Shown: positions 4,591-5,604 of the stretch, one piece after another
Layout of the letters: each line of letters starts with the position of its first letter
How positions within the stretch are numbered: position 1 is the stretch's first letter
NCBI GenBank assembly: GCA_017998555.1
Contig: JAGOCU010000081.1
Location: forward strand, 1 to 5,604
Length of the DNA stretch: 5,604 bases
Source of the DNA: Thermoflexales bacterium
GTDB taxonomy: Bacteria > Chloroflexota > Anaerolineae > J036 > Brachytrichaceae
Direction: 5' to 3'
Translations under genes and position numbers: made by a program
Notes under the pieces: model-generated
Seen by the model: only the letters and a program-made list of their open reading frames with translations
Told to the model about the DNA's origin: nothing
Database searches by the model: none

Positions 4591-5529
4591 ATGAACATTG
4601 TCATCACCGGGTCGATCGCCTATGACTACCTCATGACCTTTCCCGGCTCATTTACTGACCATATCCTGCCGGACCAGCTCGAACGGATCAGTCTGAGTTT
4701 TTTGGTGGACGGGATGGAGCGCCGCCGGGGCGGATGCGCGCCAAACGTGGCGTATACGCTGGCGCTGCTCGGCGAGCGGCCGACGATCATGGCGACCGCC
4801 GGACAGGACTTCGGGGACTACCGCCAGTGGCTCGAATCGCATGGCGTCGACACATCGCTCGTTCGGGATGTGCCAGGCAAGTTCACCGCCTCATTCTTCT
4901 GCAACACGGATCAGAAAAACAACCAGATCGCGTCGTTCTACACCGGCGCCATGGCGGACGCGGGAAGCCTGTCGTTTGCCGACGCGCCCCGGCCCGATCT
5001 GGTCATCATCTCGCCCAATGACCCGGCCGCGATGGTCTCCTACGCGCGAGAATGTCGCGCCCTCGGCATTCCGTTCATCTACGATCCCGGCCAGCAATGC
5101 GCGCGCTCGTCGGCGGATGAGTTGCGCGCGGGTCTCGAGGGCGCCTTTGTCGTCATCGTCAACGACTATGAGCTTGAGCTCATCCGGCAGAAGACGGGGC
5201 TGAGCGAGGATGCCATCCTGGACACCGCCACAGCCCTGATCGTGACCCGTGGCGAGAAGGGTTCAACGATCCTGCTCAAGGGTCAACGCCTTGAGATCCC
5301 GGTGGTTCCGGAGGAACGGGTGATCGACCCCACGGGCGTGGGCGATTCGTATCGCGGCGGCCTGCTCAAGGGTCTGGCGGTCGGAGCCGATTGGGAAACC
5401 TGCGGACGGCTGGGCAGCGTGGCCGCCACTTATGCGCTGGAGCACGTTGGCGGGCAGGGGCACGCCTTCACCTGGGCCGAGTTCAAGGCCCGTTACGCCG
5501 CCCACTTTGGGCCGCTCAATCTCGACTGA
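4591..5529 (+). CDS. PfkB/ribokinase family kinase, nucleoside kinase (MJ0406)-like
   Basis: A 312-residue cytoplasmic ATP-dependent kinase of the ribokinase superfamily. It shows 'GSIAYDY' (7-13), the substrate-side 'GGCAPNVAYTLALLG' (47-61), 'NTDQKNNQIASF' (105-116), 'DPGQQ' (165-169), the Mg/phosphate motif N191-D-Y-E194, 'VTRGEKGS' (218-225), and the ATP/anion-hole signature 'DPTGVGDSYRGG' (246-257) with catalytic base D252. The length is normal. The combination of D-x-NNQI, DPGQ and DPTGxGDSYR recalls Methanocaldococcus jannaschii MJ0406, a broad-specificity nucleoside kinase, more than sugar kinases such as FruK; databases often call relatives adenosine kinase or carbohydrate kinase. 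The substrate is therefore probably a nucleoside, though not proved. ATG 4591 lies 3 nt after the regulator stop with no clear Shine-Dalgarno, so translation is likely coupled to that gene. Confidence 0.9.
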   Translation: MNIVITGSIAYDYLMTFPGSFTDHILPDQLERISLSFLVDGMERRRGGCAPNVAYTLALLGERPTIMATAGQDFGDYRQWLESHGVDTSLVRDVPGKFTASFFCNTDQKNNQIASFYTGAMADAGSLSFADAPRPDLVIISPNDPAAMVSYARECRALGIPFIYDPGQQCARSSADELRAGLEGAFVVIVNDYELELIRQKTGLSEDAILDTATALIVTRGEKGSTILLKGQRLEIPVVPEERVIDPTGVGDSYRGGLLKGLAVGADWETCGRLGSVAATYALEHVGGQGHAFTWAEFKARYAAHFGPLNLD

Positions 5530-5544
5530 AGCGCAATTCAGTCG
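5523..5544 (+). other. Small hairpin across the kinase stop codon
   Basis: CGACTGAA (5523-5530) and TTCAGTCG (5537-5544) form a perfect 8-bp stem with loop GCGCAA, and the TGA stop lies inside the left arm. No T run follows, so it is at best a weak terminator or 3'-end structure. The remaining bases to 5604 hold no recognisable gene; AGGTTC (5561-5566) and GAACCT (5582-5587) form another short inverted pair of unknown meaning. Confidence 0.3.
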
Positions 5545-5604
5545 CGTACACTACGGTTATAGGTTCACGATATCGCCTCCGGAACCTGATCGCCTGAAAC
5601 AAAA

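Noticed and set aside
5535..5563. Promoter for a following gene (TATAGG at 5558-5563)
   Set aside because: Only 4/6 at the -10, no acceptable -35, and no gene start visible before the window ends.

Overview
The window is about 5.6 kb of GC-rich bacterial DNA carrying six well-supported genes (five proteins and one tRNA), the first codons of another gene at the left edge, and a doubtful small ORF. It looks like chromosomal backbone: no transposase, integrase, phage gene or CRISPR array is visible. The host is most likely a member of Chloroflexota (Anaerolineae-like) or a similar lineage. The reasons are that the response regulator/PfkB kinase pair and the dispersed CTTTGTG/CACAAAG repeat resemble what I remember from that group, and that the tRNA gene has no encoded CCA, which argues against a typical beta- or gammaproteobacterium. 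This assignment is inference from memory, not a search result.

Left part (1-984, minus strand): a stand-alone GNAT acetyltransferase with a TTG start and a good Shine-Dalgarno sequence, followed 9 nt after its stop by the start of a second gene that runs off the window (MVPGIEIRPMR, possibly another GNAT). Upstream lie a TATAAT -10 box and a doubtful 44-codon leader ORF.

Middle left (957-1120, plus strand): tRNA-Thr(CGT) with an extended -10 promoter and a near-perfect 24-position terminator hairpin followed by T5.

Centre (1131-3819): two divergent genes, a cytoplasmic alkaline-phosphatase-superfamily phosphodiesterase (minus) and an exported AttH/CrtC-type lipocalin-like protein (plus). 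Between them sits an imperfect inverted repeat that extends the phosphodiesterase reading frame artificially. Both genes have a -10-like hexamer six or seven bases before the best start codon, suggesting leaderless mRNAs. The AttH gene is followed by a long hairpin.

Right part (3847-5529, plus strand): a two-gene operon of an OmpR-type winged-helix response regulator whose receiver domain has lost most of its phosphorylation-site residues, and a PfkB-family kinase resembling archaeal nucleoside kinase MJ0406, separated by 3 nt. A CTTAA-N5-CTTAA direct repeat at the -35 position of the operon promoter is a candidate autoregulatory site. The operon is the most intriguing part of the window: a probably phosphorylation-independent regulator tied to a nucleoside or sugar kinase.
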